Assembly: GCA_945862165.1 (NCBI GenBank)
Contig: CAMAXI010000001.1
Location: 1-64,000, forward strand
Length of the DNA: 64,000 bases
Source: Chryseobacterium gleum
GTDB lineage: Bacteria > Bacteroidota > Bacteroidia > Flavobacteriales_D > Crocinitomicaceae
Direction of reading: 5' to 3'
The first letter of the stretch is position 1. The number at the start of each line of letters is the position of its first letter. Positions 30,673 to 40,615 of the stretch are shown piece by piece. The translations under genes were made by a program, and so were the position numbers. The notes beneath the pieces are model-generated. The model saw nothing but the letters and a program-made list of their open reading frames with translations, was not told the DNA's origin and ran no database searches.

Positions 30673-31473
30673 TTAGTTTCGCATCAATACATTTTTGATT
30701 TCAGAAACTTCTTTTTGCAAATCTACCAAAGATTTGCGTAATTGATTGTCATCGAAACGTAAATCTGGTAAATCCGAAGCAATGTAATTTACAAACTTCC
30801 AAACTTCTATGACTTTATTTACATGAATAAAATACGGCTTATAGAATGGATTTGTAGAACAAAGTTGTAAGGATTGATTATCATTAATATGGTTGTAGAC
30901 AATTTTAAAAACGATTCCATCATCTTTTGTCACAATGATACATGGTGTTCCATTTTTTATAGATGTCCAGTTTTGAATAAATTCAGCTACCACATGCGAC
31001 CCTTCGCTAACCGGCGGCATACTATCCCCTTGAATTGGAAAAGAACGGTATTTTTTCTCTTTCGAAAGGAAAGGTAAATTAAATGTAGGTAAGGCTTTTA
31101 AGTAATCCGCATCTGCATATCCAGAAGTATATCCAGCACTTGCTTTCACAGGAATCATTTCTATTAATTCATTATTATCAGAATCTACAACCGTAGTTAA
31201 CACTCTCAAGTTTGCACCTTTAATATCCTTTGTAATACCTTTATCTATCTCTTCCCATTCACGTTCGTTCAATTTACTAAAATCTTTACGTAATAAAACA
31301 TCCAGACTTATCATAAAATAATCGCAAATCAAAATCAATGTTTCTACACTTGGTTCTGCAACCCCATTCTCATAACCACTATAACTAGAACGAGTTAATC
31401 CTAATTCACTAGATACCTCTTCCTGTGATTTCCCTTTTCTTTTGCGAAGCATTTTTACATTAAGACCAATCAT
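30673..31473 (-). CDS. XRE HTH plus S24 peptidase-like (LexA/CI-type) repressor
   Basis: HTH RKRKGKSQEEVSSELGLTRSSYSGYENG; S24 FPIQGDSMPPVSEGSHVV; possible Ala-Gly site ASAGY. Confidence 0.9.
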   Translation of the reverse strand: MIGLNVKMLRKRKGKSQEEVSSELGLTRSSYSGYENGVAEPSVETLILICDYFMISLDVLLRKDFSKLNEREWEEIDKGITKDIKGANLRVLTTVVDSDNNELIEMIPVKASAGYTSGYADADYLKALPTFNLPFLSKEKKYRSFPIQGDSMPPVSEGSHVVAEFIQNWTSIKNGTPCIIVTKDDGIVFKIVYNHINDNQSLQLCSTNPFYKPYFIHVNKVIEVWKFVNYIASDLPDLRFDDNQLRKSLVDLQKEVSEIKNVLMRN

Positions 31474-31588
31474 TTGATTATTATTTAAACGTTATTGACG
31501 TAAATTTAATCAAAATATCCAATCCACAAAAAAAAACCAAAAAAAATCAGAAAAAAATTCCGTAAATTTACATCACAAATTATACAAA

Positions 31589-32806
31589 ATGACTAAAGCA
31601 CTGAATACCATAGAAGAAGCAATTGAAGATATTAAGGCTGGAAAAGTAATTATTGTTGTGGATGATGAAGACAGAGAAAATGAAGGAGATTTTTTAACTG
31701 CTGCAAGAAATGCTACACCTGAGTTAATCAACTTTATGGCTACGCATGGTCGTGGATTAATTTGTGCTCCTTTGGTAGAAGATCGTTGCGATGAAATTGG
31801 TCTAAACTTAATGGTACAATCCAATTCAGCTGCATACGAAACACCATTTACGGTTTCTGTAGATTTAAATGGACATGGTTGTACTACAGGAATTTCCGCG
31901 CAGGATAGAGCAAAAACAATCCTTGCTTTAATCGATCCAAAACTGGACCCAAACGATTTAGGAAAACCAGGACATATCTTCCCATTACGTGCAAAAAAAG
32001 AAGGCGTTTTACGTCGTGCTGGTCATACAGAAGCAGCGATTGATCTTGCGAAATTAGCAGGATTTGAACCAGCTGGAATTATCGTCGAAATCTTAAATGA
32101 AGATGGTACCATGGCGCGTTTGCCAGAATTACTTGTAATCGCAGAAAAATTTGACCTTAAAATAATATCTATTGCAGATTTGATCGAGTATCGTTTAAAA
32201 CACGATACACTTATCGATGAAGTAGTTTCCGTAGAAATGCCTACAGAAGCAGGTGACTTTAGACTACATGCTTTTCAAGTGAAAAACTCCAACCAAGAAC
32301 ATTTGGCTTTGGTAAAAGGAACTTGGAAAGAAGATGAGGCTATTCTTGTACGTGTTCACTCTTCTTGTATTACTGGAGACGTTTTCGGTTCTTGCCGATG
32401 TGATTGCGGTCCACAACTAGAAAAAGCAATGGAATTAATCGAAAAAGAAGGAAAAGGTGTCATTGTATATATGAATCAAGAAGGTCGTGGCATTGGTTTA
32501 ATCAATAAATTGAAAGCATACAAACTGCAAGAAGAAGGTTTAGATACGGTGGAAGCAAATTTACAATTAGGCTTCAAAGGAGATGAACGTGACTATGGAA
32601 TCGGCGCACAAATACTACGTCAGTTAGGCGTTAATAAAATGCGTTTGCTATCCAATAATCCTACAAAACGTACTGGATTAGTAGGTTACGGACTAGAAAT
32701 CGTTGAAAATGTAGCGATAGAAATTGAAAGTAACATTCACAATGAATCCTATTTAAGAACAAAAAGAGATAAAATGGGACATTCTTTAATAATGCGTGGT
32801 AAATAA
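31589..32806 (+). CDS. ribBA: Bifunctional 3,4-dihydroxy-2-butanone-4-phosphate synthase / GTP cyclohydrolase II
   Basis: [53 protein letters not shown]. Confidence 0.97.
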   Translation: MTKALNTIEEAIEDIKAGKVIIVVDDEDRENEGDFLTAARNATPELINFMATHGRGLICAPLVEDRCDEIGLNLMVQSNSAAYETPFTVSVDLNGHGCTTGISAQDRAKTILALIDPKLDPNDLGKPGHIFPLRAKKEGVLRRAGHTEAAIDLAKLAGFEPAGIIVEILNEDGTMARLPELLVIAEKFDLKIISIADLIEYRLKHDTLIDEVVSVEMPTEAGDFRLHAFQVKNSNQEHLALVKGTWKEDEAILVRVHSSCITGDVFGSCRCDCGPQLEKAMELIEKEGKGVIVYMNQEGRGIGLINKLKAYKLQEEGLDTVEANLQLGFKGDERDYGIGAQILRQLGVNKMRLLSNNPTKRTGLVGYGLEIVENVAIEIESNIHNESYLRTKRDKMGHSLIMRGK

Positions 32807-33459
32807 TGTTAGTTGCTAAAGGAATTTCACACCACTATGGTGATTTACGTGTTTTAAATGGTGTTGACCTAACTGTAAAACAAGGGGAAATAGTTTCCAT
32901 TGTTGGTTCTTCAGGTGCTGGAAAAACGACACTTTTACAGATATTGGGAACTTTAGAAACGCCACAATCTGGAATTTTAACCATCGACGGTATCAATCCA
33001 TTTGAACTTTCTCAAAAGAAATTAGCCGCTTTTCGTAACCAACACATTGGATTTATTTTTCAATTTCATCAATTATTACCGGAATTTACAGCTATTGAAA
33101 ATGCGATATTACCAGCATTAATAAAAGGTACATCTGTTGCTGAAGCAAAAAAAAACGCGTTAGAAATTTTTGAATTATTGGGAGTTCAACACCGAGCAGA
33201 ACACAAACCATCCGAACTTTCCGGTGGTGAACAACAGCGCGTTGCAGTTGCTCGTTCTCTGATAAATCGACCAAAAGTAATTTTTGCAGATGAACCATCC
33301 GGAAATTTAGATTCTAAAAATTCCGAAGAGCTACATCGATTATTCTTTGATCTACGCGATCGATTCAATCAAACGTTTGTCATTGTAACGCATAATGAAC
33401 TATTAGCGAATATGACAGATCGGAAGTTGGTAATGAAAGATGGGGCTTTTGAATTATAA
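32806..33459 (+). CDS. lolD: ABC transporter ATP-binding protein, LolD-like
   Basis: Walker [36 protein letters not shown]. Confidence 0.9.
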   Translation: MLVAKGISHHYGDLRVLNGVDLTVKQGEIVSIVGSSGAGKTTLLQILGTLETPQSGILTIDGINPFELSQKKLAAFRNQHIGFIFQFHQLLPEFTAIENAILPALIKGTSVAEAKKNALEIFELLGVQHRAEHKPSELSGGEQQRVAVARSLINRPKVIFADEPSGNLDSKNSEELHRLFFDLRDRFNQTFVIVTHNELLANMTDRKLVMKDGAFEL

Positions 33460-33540
33460 TTTATGATTTAGCTTTATTGATCAAAGCGAACTAAATGTAT
33501 CTTTTACAAAACTTTAGAATCTCAACTTCTATATTTCTCA

Positions 33541-34323
33541 ATGGTTAAAAAATCAATTAATACTTTAGACTTAATCGAATTAAAAGACTTTTTAGATTTA
33601 AAAGTTACCGAATTCAACACTTCTAATTTCATTGCAGACGATCCCATTTCAATTGTACATCAATTTACCCAAAAAGAGGATATCGAAATTGTTGGTTTTT
33701 TAGTAGCTACCATTGCATGGGGAAATCGAAGATCCATTATCACCAGTGCGAAAAAACTCGTTCAAATCATGGGAAATGACCCCTATGAGTTCGTAATGAA
33801 TTATAATTCGGATAAATTAGAGGCTATCAACTTTGTTCACAGAACATTTAACAACATTGACTTAGATTTTTTCTTTCGTGGACTTCAAAACATCTACCAA
33901 AACGAGGGGATGGAAAAAGCATTCTCCACACATCCAAGCGTATTTGGAACTACAGGGAGAATTATTCAATTTAGAAAACGATTTTTAGAAGCTCCTCACG
34001 AATCTCGTTCGGAGAAACATCTTTCCAATCCAGAAAAAGGATCCGCGGCGAAACGCTTACAAATGTACCTTCGCTGGATGATCCGAAAAGATGCAAACAA
34101 TGTTGATTTTGGGATCTGGAAAAATATTCCTACTAGTGAATTATCTATTCCACTAGATGTACATACAGCAAACATTTCCAGAAAGTTAGGGTTGATTACT
34201 AGAACACAAACGGATGGTAAAGCCTTAGAAGAATTAATGGGGTATTTACGAAGTTTTGATCCTCTTGATCCAGCAAAATATGATTATGCACTGTTTGGTT
34301 TGGGAGCGATTGAGAAGTTTTAA
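33541..34323 (+). CDS. TIGR02757 family protein
   Basis: LKDFLDLKVTEFN...ADDPISIVHQF, LRWMIRKD.NNVDFGIWK.IPTSELSIPLDVHTANISRKLGL. Confidence 0.88.
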   Translation: MVKKSINTLDLIELKDFLDLKVTEFNTSNFIADDPISIVHQFTQKEDIEIVGFLVATIAWGNRRSIITSAKKLVQIMGNDPYEFVMNYNSDKLEAINFVHRTFNNIDLDFFFRGLQNIYQNEGMEKAFSTHPSVFGTTGRIIQFRKRFLEAPHESRSEKHLSNPEKGSAAKRLQMYLRWMIRKDANNVDFGIWKNIPTSELSIPLDVHTANISRKLGLITRTQTDGKALEELMGYLRSFDPLDPAKYDYALFGLGAIEKF

Positions 34324-34349
34324 TTGGCATAATTGCCTAAAGTGCGTAA

Positions 34350-34547
34350 CTAGGAAAGGTAATAGACTAATTTATCTACCAAACCAACTTTATTGAAAAT
34401 CTGATTGGTAAAATTAGAAAATAAACTAAAAATATATTTTTCAAACCCAACGGATGAGGATATTTTTAAGTAGATATTTTCAGCATTAAATGAAGCTACA
34501 AAAAATAGACCCTTACAATCAGAAATTAGTGTATAATGCATAATCAA
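34350..34547 (-). CDS. Short hypothetical ORF (65 aa), possible gene remnant
   Basis: Open frame inside the insertion-like segment; no recognised domain. Confidence 0.25.
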   Translation of the reverse strand: MIMHYTLISDCKGLFFVASFNAENIYLKISSSVGFEKYIFSLFSNFTNQIFNKVGLVDKLVYYLS

Positions 34548-34583
34548 TTTTCCAACTTACACACTTAATGAAATACTACCAAA

Positions 34584-35082
34584 TTAGAGTACATTTAACG
34601 GATATGTAACTATGTTAAATTCGATAATTTTATTATTAATAATTGTTATATAAAAATACATTGTTCTGATATTATTATTATACACCGTAAATAAAATATT
34701 ATCATAATTCGTTGTTCCGGTTATTCCTCCAATTTGTTTATAAGTTTTAACTCGAGAATCTATATCAATATCAATTTGATCAAATTGTTTATTATATAAA
34801 AATTTATTAAATATTGAATCGTTTTGTGTATAATATGTATTACAAATTATAGAATCTATATTACTTGACATTTTAGTAACTGACTGAAATAACGAATCTT
34901 TATTTGCGGTAAACATCCACAAATGCTCAACCATTATATTAAACTGAGCACTATCAATATTTTTATCAGTTAATAATTTAACTACTTCGATAGTGTGATT
35001 TACTAAACTTTTATTTGCATTAGTTTGTGAAATTGAAACTAAACTAACAAATAATCCTATTGCTAAAACTAACTTTTTCATG
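34584..35082 (-). CDS. Secreted hypothetical protein
   Basis: Signal peptide MKKLVLAIGLFVSLVSISQT; start chosen at 35082 rather than the ORF-track 35180. Confidence 0.65.
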
Positions 35083-35271
35083 GGGCGTAATTTTAAGGGA
35101 ATGGTAGTTAAAATAATAACGCTGATGATTGGTGGAATATTACAGTTAAAGAAAAAATAATTTTGTAATAGATTGAACAATAAATTAATATATCCACTCT
35201 TGTCTTTAATGTAGTTGAATAAATAATTCTTTCAAGGCAGTATCCTCTACTTCCCCATTACAAAGCGATAA

Positions 35272-35460
35272 ATCGAATTATCAATACCACTAGACGTACA
35301 CACAGCAAACATTTCCAGAAAGTTAGGATTGATTACTAGAACCCAAACCGATGGTAAAGCACTTGAAGAATTAATGGGGTATTTGCGTAATTTCGACCCA
35401 AATGACCCCGCTAAATATGATTATGCACTGTTTGGATTAGGTGCGATTGAGAAGTTTTAA
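35272..35460 (+). pseudogene. Duplicated 3' end of the TIGR02757 family gene (N-terminus absent)
   Basis: Manual translation ELSIPLDVHTANISRKLGLITRTQTDGKALEELMGYLRNFDPNDPAKYDYALFGLGAIEKF*: two aa differences from 34138-34323 but many synonymous differences. Confidence 0.92.
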
Positions 35461-36165
35461 TTATAAATTCTTTTTTATCTCCTCTTTTTCCACAAATCCC
35501 TTCTGTTCCAAAGTAATCTTTCCTTGCTTATATACTCTAAGAATAGGTATCTCTTGAATTCCAAACGAGTTCACTAAATCGGAATGTTTATCAACATCAA
35601 TACGTATAACTTTCACGTTTGTCATTTCTCGTTCGATAGCTTCAATAGACGGTTTCATTTTTTTACATGGTCCACACCATTCAGCGTAAAAATCGACTAA
35701 TACAACCTTATCTGTTTGAAGTAGTTTCTCGAATTCCGAAGTTGTCATCCCTGTACTTTTAACTACTTTTGAATCTGTTGTTTCAGATAAACCAGCACTT
35801 CTCCAAGCCATCATACCTCCGTCTAATTCTAACACATTTTTGAATCCATTGGAACGTAATTGGCTTGCTGCTGAACCACTTCTACCTCCACTTAAACAAT
35901 ACACAAAAACAGTTGTATTTTTATCTAATTTTGAAACTTGCGCATCAAAACTTGAACCATTCCAATCAAAATTTAACGCGTTTTGAATATGTCCTTCCCC
36001 AAATTCACCAGGCGTTCGCACATCCAAAATCGTTGGATTTTCTGTTTCCTTTAATTGTTTTGAAAATTCCGTTGGACTCAAATCTGTTTTTGTTGAGCCT
36101 TGTCCGATCGAACAACTCACTAACAGGAAAGCTGCTAAAAAAAATGTACTTATTACTTTTAACAT
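35461..36165 (-). CDS. Lipoprotein with rhodanese plus thioredoxin domains
   Basis: Lipobox FLLVSC; rhodanese loop CLSGGRSGSA; thioredoxin FYAEWCGPCKKMKP. Confidence 0.92.
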   Translation of the reverse strand: MLKVISTFFLAAFLLVSCSIGQGSTKTDLSPTEFSKQLKETENPTILDVRTPGEFGEGHIQNALNFDWNGSSFDAQVSKLDKNTTVFVYCLSGGRSGSAASQLRSNGFKNVLELDGGMMAWRSAGLSETTDSKVVKSTGMTTSEFEKLLQTDKVVLVDFYAEWCGPCKKMKPSIEAIEREMTNVKVIRIDVDKHSDLVNSFGIQEIPILRVYKQGKITLEQKGFVEKEEIKKNL

Positions 36166-36167
36166 GC

Positions 36168-36485
36168 TTACATGATTTTTTTACCTAATGAAAACCAAGA
36201 ACCGCCATTATGCACATCCGTATACCCTTTTCCTTTCAACATCATTTTCGCTGAACCGCTTCGCATTCCGGAAGCACAACACGTGATAATCGTCTGATTT
36301 TTATTGTTCAATTTATTCAAATTCCCCATCAAACTTTCTACGGGAATATTTACAGAACCTGGAATATGACCTCCAGCATATTCGCCTTTGGATCTAACAT
36401 CCACTATGATTGCTCCGTTTTTTAAGGCTTGTTTATAATCTAACTTTGGTCCTAAACCAAGTGCATTTTTAATTGCTTTCAACAT
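36168..36485 (-). CDS. Single-domain rhodanese
   Basis: VDVRSKGEYAGGHIPGSVNIP, active loop CCASGMRS. Confidence 0.92.
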   Translation of the reverse strand: MLKAIKNALGLGPKLDYKQALKNGAIIVDVRSKGEYAGGHIPGSVNIPVESLMGNLNKLNNKNQTIITCCASGMRSGSAKMMLKGKGYTDVHNGGSWFSLGKKIM

Positions 36486-36490
36486 GCTGA

Positions 36491-36769
36491 TTAATTTGAT
36501 TTATGAAAATTAACATCCAACCAACTCCCTCCATTGTAGCAAGTCATGCCCAATTGAGATAAATAACGTTCCGCTTGACCACTTCTATTTCCAGAAGCAC
36601 AGCATAAAATTAATGGTTGTTCCAAAGCTTTTAATTCCTCTACACGTTCCGGAATTTCTTGTAATGGAATATTTAATGATCCTACTACATGACCACCACG
36701 ATACTCTTCTATCGAACGTACATCTACGATAGTTCCTTTGTTTTCTTTAAGCAAATTTTTAATTTCCAT
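36491..36769 (-). CDS. Single-domain rhodanese
   Basis: VDVRSIEEYRGGHVVGSLNIPLQEIP, active loop CCASGNRS. Confidence 0.92.
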   Translation of the reverse strand: MEIKNLLKENKGTIVDVRSIEEYRGGHVVGSLNIPLQEIPERVEELKALEQPLILCCASGNRSGQAERYLSQLGMTCYNGGSWLDVNFHKSN

Positions 36770-36773
36770 GATT

Positions 36774-36974
36774 TTATTTTTTATGATTTGTATTTATTTT
36801 GAAAGGTAGATAAAGCGGACATGTTCCAACAACACTCGTTAGTAAAAACACACCTGCTAAAATTACTAGAATAACTCCCATTACTCCTGTAACCAAATGA
36901 TTTAAAAACAAAACAGTAAAGAGTACTGCAATTAGTACACGAACAATTTTGTCTGCTTTTCCCATATTTTTCAT
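36774..36974 (-). CDS. YgaP-type DUF2892 inner membrane protein
   Basis: MGKADKIVRVLIAVLFTVLF...GVFLLTSVVGTCPLYLPFKINT. Confidence 0.9.
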   Translation of the reverse strand: MKNMGKADKIVRVLIAVLFTVLFLNHLVTGVMGVILVILAGVFLLTSVVGTCPLYLPFKINTNHKK

Positions 36975-37033
36975 AAACCTATGATTTAATTATAGGACAA
37001 AGTTGAGGTAATAAATCTAGAAGTTAAGCAACG

Positions 37034-37651
37034 TTAGTTACACAAGGTAATTTTATTTCTACCTAATTCAACAATACCTTCTGATTCAAGTTGTTTTAAT
37101 AAACGGGAAACTACAACACGCGCAGAACCTAACTCATTCGCAATCTGTTCATGGGTAAGATTAATCACCTTTGAATTCGAAAGTTTCGCTTTATTTTTAA
37201 CAAAATCTAAAATTCGTTCGTCTAATTTTTTAAACGCAATTGCATCTACTACATCCAATAATTCCTCGAAACGTTTGTGATACAATTTAAATATATAGTC
37301 CAACCATTCTGGGAAATCTTTTACTAACAAGGAAATTTTATCAATCGGAATCAATAATAATTCCGTTTTTTCTTCAGCAACTGCATTGATTTTACTCGTA
37401 TCATCATGTATTCCACCAAGAAATGACATGATACAACTTTCACCTGCTTTGATGTAGTATAACAGTAACTCACGGCCATCTTCCTCTGTGCGCATCACAC
37501 GTAAACTACCTTGCAAAACAATTGGAATCGCTTTTATATAGGAACTTTCACGCAAGATTACCTCATTTTCTTCAAAAGTTTTTTGAAAACCTAATTCAGA
37601 AAGTTTGGCTTTTAGTTCGGGGGAGATTTGAAGGGTATTAGTAGTGTTCAT
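37034..37651 (-). CDS. Crp/Fnr-family transcriptional regulator
   Basis: cNMP-binding-like domain VLQGSLRVMRTEEDGRELLLYYIKAGESC; HTH LTHEQIANELGSARVVVSRLLKQLESEGIVELGRNKI. Confidence 0.93.
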   Translation of the reverse strand: MNTTNTLQISPELKAKLSELGFQKTFEENEVILRESSYIKAIPIVLQGSLRVMRTEEDGRELLLYYIKAGESCIMSFLGGIHDDTSKINAVAEEKTELLLIPIDKISLLVKDFPEWLDYIFKLYHKRFEELLDVVDAIAFKKLDERILDFVKNKAKLSNSKVINLTHEQIANELGSARVVVSRLLKQLESEGIVELGRNKITLCN

Positions 37652-37716
37652 TTTAAGGTAATTAGGATTTAATTTTTCATCCGTTTAATTCTTAAACCCA
37701 AATTTAGCATATTAAA

Positions 37717-39174
37717 CTAATCCTGCATCCAATTAGATTTTTTCATCAAGGTGTTAACTCCAATATTATATGCATAAACGGAAGCTGGTAGAAAGGTTAA
37801 ATGTATATCCCCTACAGTAGCGTTTCCTTGCTTATCTATGGTCGTAACTAAGGAAGCAGACAATTTATTTTGCGTACAAAAATGCGCAAGACTTGTCAAC
37901 TCTTTAGGTTTGTCAAAATAACGATTACTCCATTTAACTTCTACACACCAACTTGGCTTAAATAACTTCTTATCAATCAACACGATATCAACTTCACCTT
38001 CCGATCGTCCCATTTTCCAACTCGCATATTTTAAATCCAATTTTTCGCGATGCATCCACTGCGAAAAAATAGCTGTTTCTACCAAATTACCCGTCTCCTG
38101 ATCAATTTCTTGGATAGGTGAAAAAAGTGCTGTACGAAGTGATGGATTGGTTAAATACACTTTAAAAGTTGTTACACGTTTGAATTTCTTAGCATTATCA
38201 TCCACTTTATTAATCACTTTTATTAAAAAAGCAGCCTCTAAATAGGTTAGGTATTTTTTCAATATTTCTTTGATAATTCCACTGTCTTTTGAAAGTTTAT
38301 CAAACGAAAATTCATTCCCCGAATTATAGGCCAAATAACTAAAAAAACTATTTAATTCTTGTACATCTTTTATCCCATACAAACTTGGCAAGTCCCTTAA
38401 TAATACTTTGTCTACAATATCGCTTTTCACATACCGACCCATATCACTCTGTATTTTTTCCGAAAAAACAACTTCGGGATACCCACCAAAATTTAAATAT
38501 GTAAAAAATTCTTTGTTTAAGGTTTTAATATCGTGGGTACCTTTAATCTCAATATCTTTTTCATTGTATATTATAATCTGATTATCAATTAAATGATTCA
38601 ACCCTTTAAGATGTATATATTCTTGAAAAGTCAACGGAGGTAACATAAAATCGGTAAATCTACCTGCACCACTCTCCGAACTTTGTAATTTCAACGCTGC
38701 CGCAGCTGAACCCGAAACAATAAACTTAGTACTAGGATATAAGTCCACCAAGACTTTTAAATGTCGCTCCCAATCTTTTAAATATTGAATTTCATCTAAA
38801 AAAATAAAACATCCTTCTAAACTTGAAATACCAACTGCTTGTTTTGCTAGAAGTATAATATCTTCCAAACCTAAGTGCATATAGATTGGATTATCAATTC
38901 CAACAAAAAAAATTTGCTTTTTAGATACCTTTTCTACTAACAATTGTTCAATCGCATGAAACATCATCACAGTTTTCCCTACACGTCTTGGGCCCATTAA
39001 TACCAATGCTCTTTTTATTTCCGTTTCTTTCACGAAAGGATAAAACACATCAAAATACAAACGTTTATTCATACTTTTATAAGTAGATTGTATTTCTCCA
39101 GTATTCCACCAAGGATTTTCATAATGCAATCGTTCGATGCGTTTTTCTATAGGAATAGTATAGTTGTATTTCAT
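37717..39174 (-). CDS. AAA+ ATPase with DUF4143 domain (second in window)
   Basis: LMGPRRVGKTVM, FIFLDEIQYLKDWERHLKVLVD, SGSAAAALK, EVDIVLIDKKLFKPSWCVEVKWS. Confidence 0.9.
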   Translation of the reverse strand: MKYNYTIPIEKRIERLHYENPWWNTGEIQSTYKSMNKRLYFDVFYPFVKETEIKRALVLMGPRRVGKTVMMFHAIEQLLVEKVSKKQIFFVGIDNPIYMHLGLEDIILLAKQAVGISSLEGCFIFLDEIQYLKDWERHLKVLVDLYPSTKFIVSGSAAAALKLQSSESGAGRFTDFMLPPLTFQEYIHLKGLNHLIDNQIIIYNEKDIEIKGTHDIKTLNKEFFTYLNFGGYPEVVFSEKIQSDMGRYVKSDIVDKVLLRDLPSLYGIKDVQELNSFFSYLAYNSGNEFSFDKLSKDSGIIKEILKKYLTYLEAAFLIKVINKVDDNAKKFKRVTTFKVYLTNPSLRTALFSPIQEIDQETGNLVETAIFSQWMHREKLDLKYASWKMGRSEGEVDIVLIDKKLFKPSWCVEVKWSNRYFDKPKELTSLAHFCTQNKLSASLVTTIDKQGNATVGDIHLTFLPASVYAYNIGVNTLMKKSNWMQD

Positions 39175-39379
39175 AATAAAATCTTATTTCAACCAAATTT
39201 ATAAAATAAACATAAAAAAATCATCTTATTTTTACAAAAATGTATTATTAAGAATATTTTTAAAAAAAAATAAGTTTAAATATACACACCTTTATTCGAA
39301 TTGCTTTCATTGAATAGAAACATTTTCATACAAGCATTTTCCAATCTTTTTTCTTACATTCGTAACACAAGATTAATGT

Positions 39380-40615
39380 ATGGCAACACTTCATTCCTTT
39401 CGTGCAATTAGACCTAGCCGAGACAAAGCACATCTAGTTGTAACGCGACCAGTATCCACGTATTCTAAATCTGTTTTAAAAGCGAAATTGGAATCCAATC
39501 CCTATTCTTTCATACGAATCATCCATCCCGAATTTGATAAACAAGTACCACAAACAAATCCGAATTCCAAAGAGCGTTTTGATTTAGTTCGTAGTAAATA
39601 CTTGGAATTTATTGCGGAAGGAATCGTTTTTCAAGATGCACAAGCACATTTATATCTCTATAAACAATCCACACCTTCCCATGAATTTTTAGGGATCATT
39701 GGTGGTGCAAGTGTGGAAGAATACAAACAAGATAAAATTAAAAAACACGAAGCAACATTAACTTCTAGAGAGGCAATGTTTGTGGACTATTTAGATATTG
39801 TAGGCTATAATGCAGAACCTGTACTTCTCTCCTACCCAAGTAATACTAATTTGGAAGAAGAATACGCTAGAATTTCTGCAAAGCGACCTGAATATGAGTT
39901 TTCTACTACCGATAGAACCAAGCACGAACTTTGGGTGTTATCACCCGAAGAGGAAGCAATCGTCAAAGCGGAATTTGCAAAGATTGACGCAAGTTATATT
40001 GCAGACGGGCATCACCGTAGTGCTTCTAGCGCTGGTTTATCGGAACGCCGTAAACAATTAGGATTCAACAATATATCCAGTGACTATTTCCTTGCATTTT
40101 TTATGGATGAAAAACGTCTTAACATCCGTGAATTCAACCGTTTGGTGGACAATTTAAATGGTTTAAGCGAACATGCTTTTATCGAAAAATTGAAAGAAAA
40201 TTTTAGTGTAACGCATTTGGAAAAAGGTTCTAAACCAGAACAAGAACATCATATTACCATGAATTTAAGTGGGACTTGGTATTTATTAATTTGTAACCCA
40301 GAATTATATAACACCAATGACCCAGTTGCTTGTTTAGATCCGGAAATTTTAACACAAAACATCTTGACACCAATTTTAGGAATTGAAGACTTAAAAACAA
40401 GTTCCGCAATTCAATTTATTCCCGGAAATATTGGGTTAGAAGCAATCTCCACACCGATTGAACAAGGAAAAGCGAAAGTTGGTTTTATACTATTTCCAGT
40501 TACGATAGATCAAGTGAAAAAAGTTGCTGACCATCAATTAATTATGCCTCCAAAATCCACTTGGGTAGAACCAAAATTACGCAGTGGATTAACCATTTAT
40601 GAAATTGAAAAATGA
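39380..40615 (+). CDS. DUF1015 family protein
   Basis: HSFRAIRPSRDKAHLV, YIADGHHRSASS, NIREFNRLV. Confidence 0.9.
   Translation: MATLHSFRAIRPSRDKAHLVVTRPVSTYSKSVLKAKLESNPYSFIRIIHPEFDKQVPQTNPNSKERFDLVRSKYLEFIAEGIVFQDAQAHLYLYKQSTPSHEFLGIIGGASVEEYKQDKIKKHEATLTSREAMFVDYLDIVGYNAEPVLLSYPSNTNLEEEYARISAKRPEYEFSTTDRTKHELWVLSPEEEAIVKAEFAKIDASYIADGHHRSASSAGLSERRKQLGFNNISSDYFLAFFMDEKRLNIREFNRLVDNLNGLSEHAFIEKLKENFSVTHLEKGSKPEQEHHITMNLSGTWYLLICNPELYNTNDPVACLDPEILTQNILTPILGIEDLKTSSAIQFIPGNIGLEAISTPIEQGKAKVGFILFPVTIDQVKKVADHQLIMPPKSTWVEPKLRSGLTIYEIEK

Noticed and set aside
31474-31588. FMN riboswitch upstream of ribBA
   Set aside because: The leader is short and AT-rich with none of the conserved RFN-element sequence.
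35272-35460. Separate functional gene encoding a short TIGR02757 C-terminus
   Set aside because: No start codon or N-terminal region; best explained as a duplicated 3' fragment.
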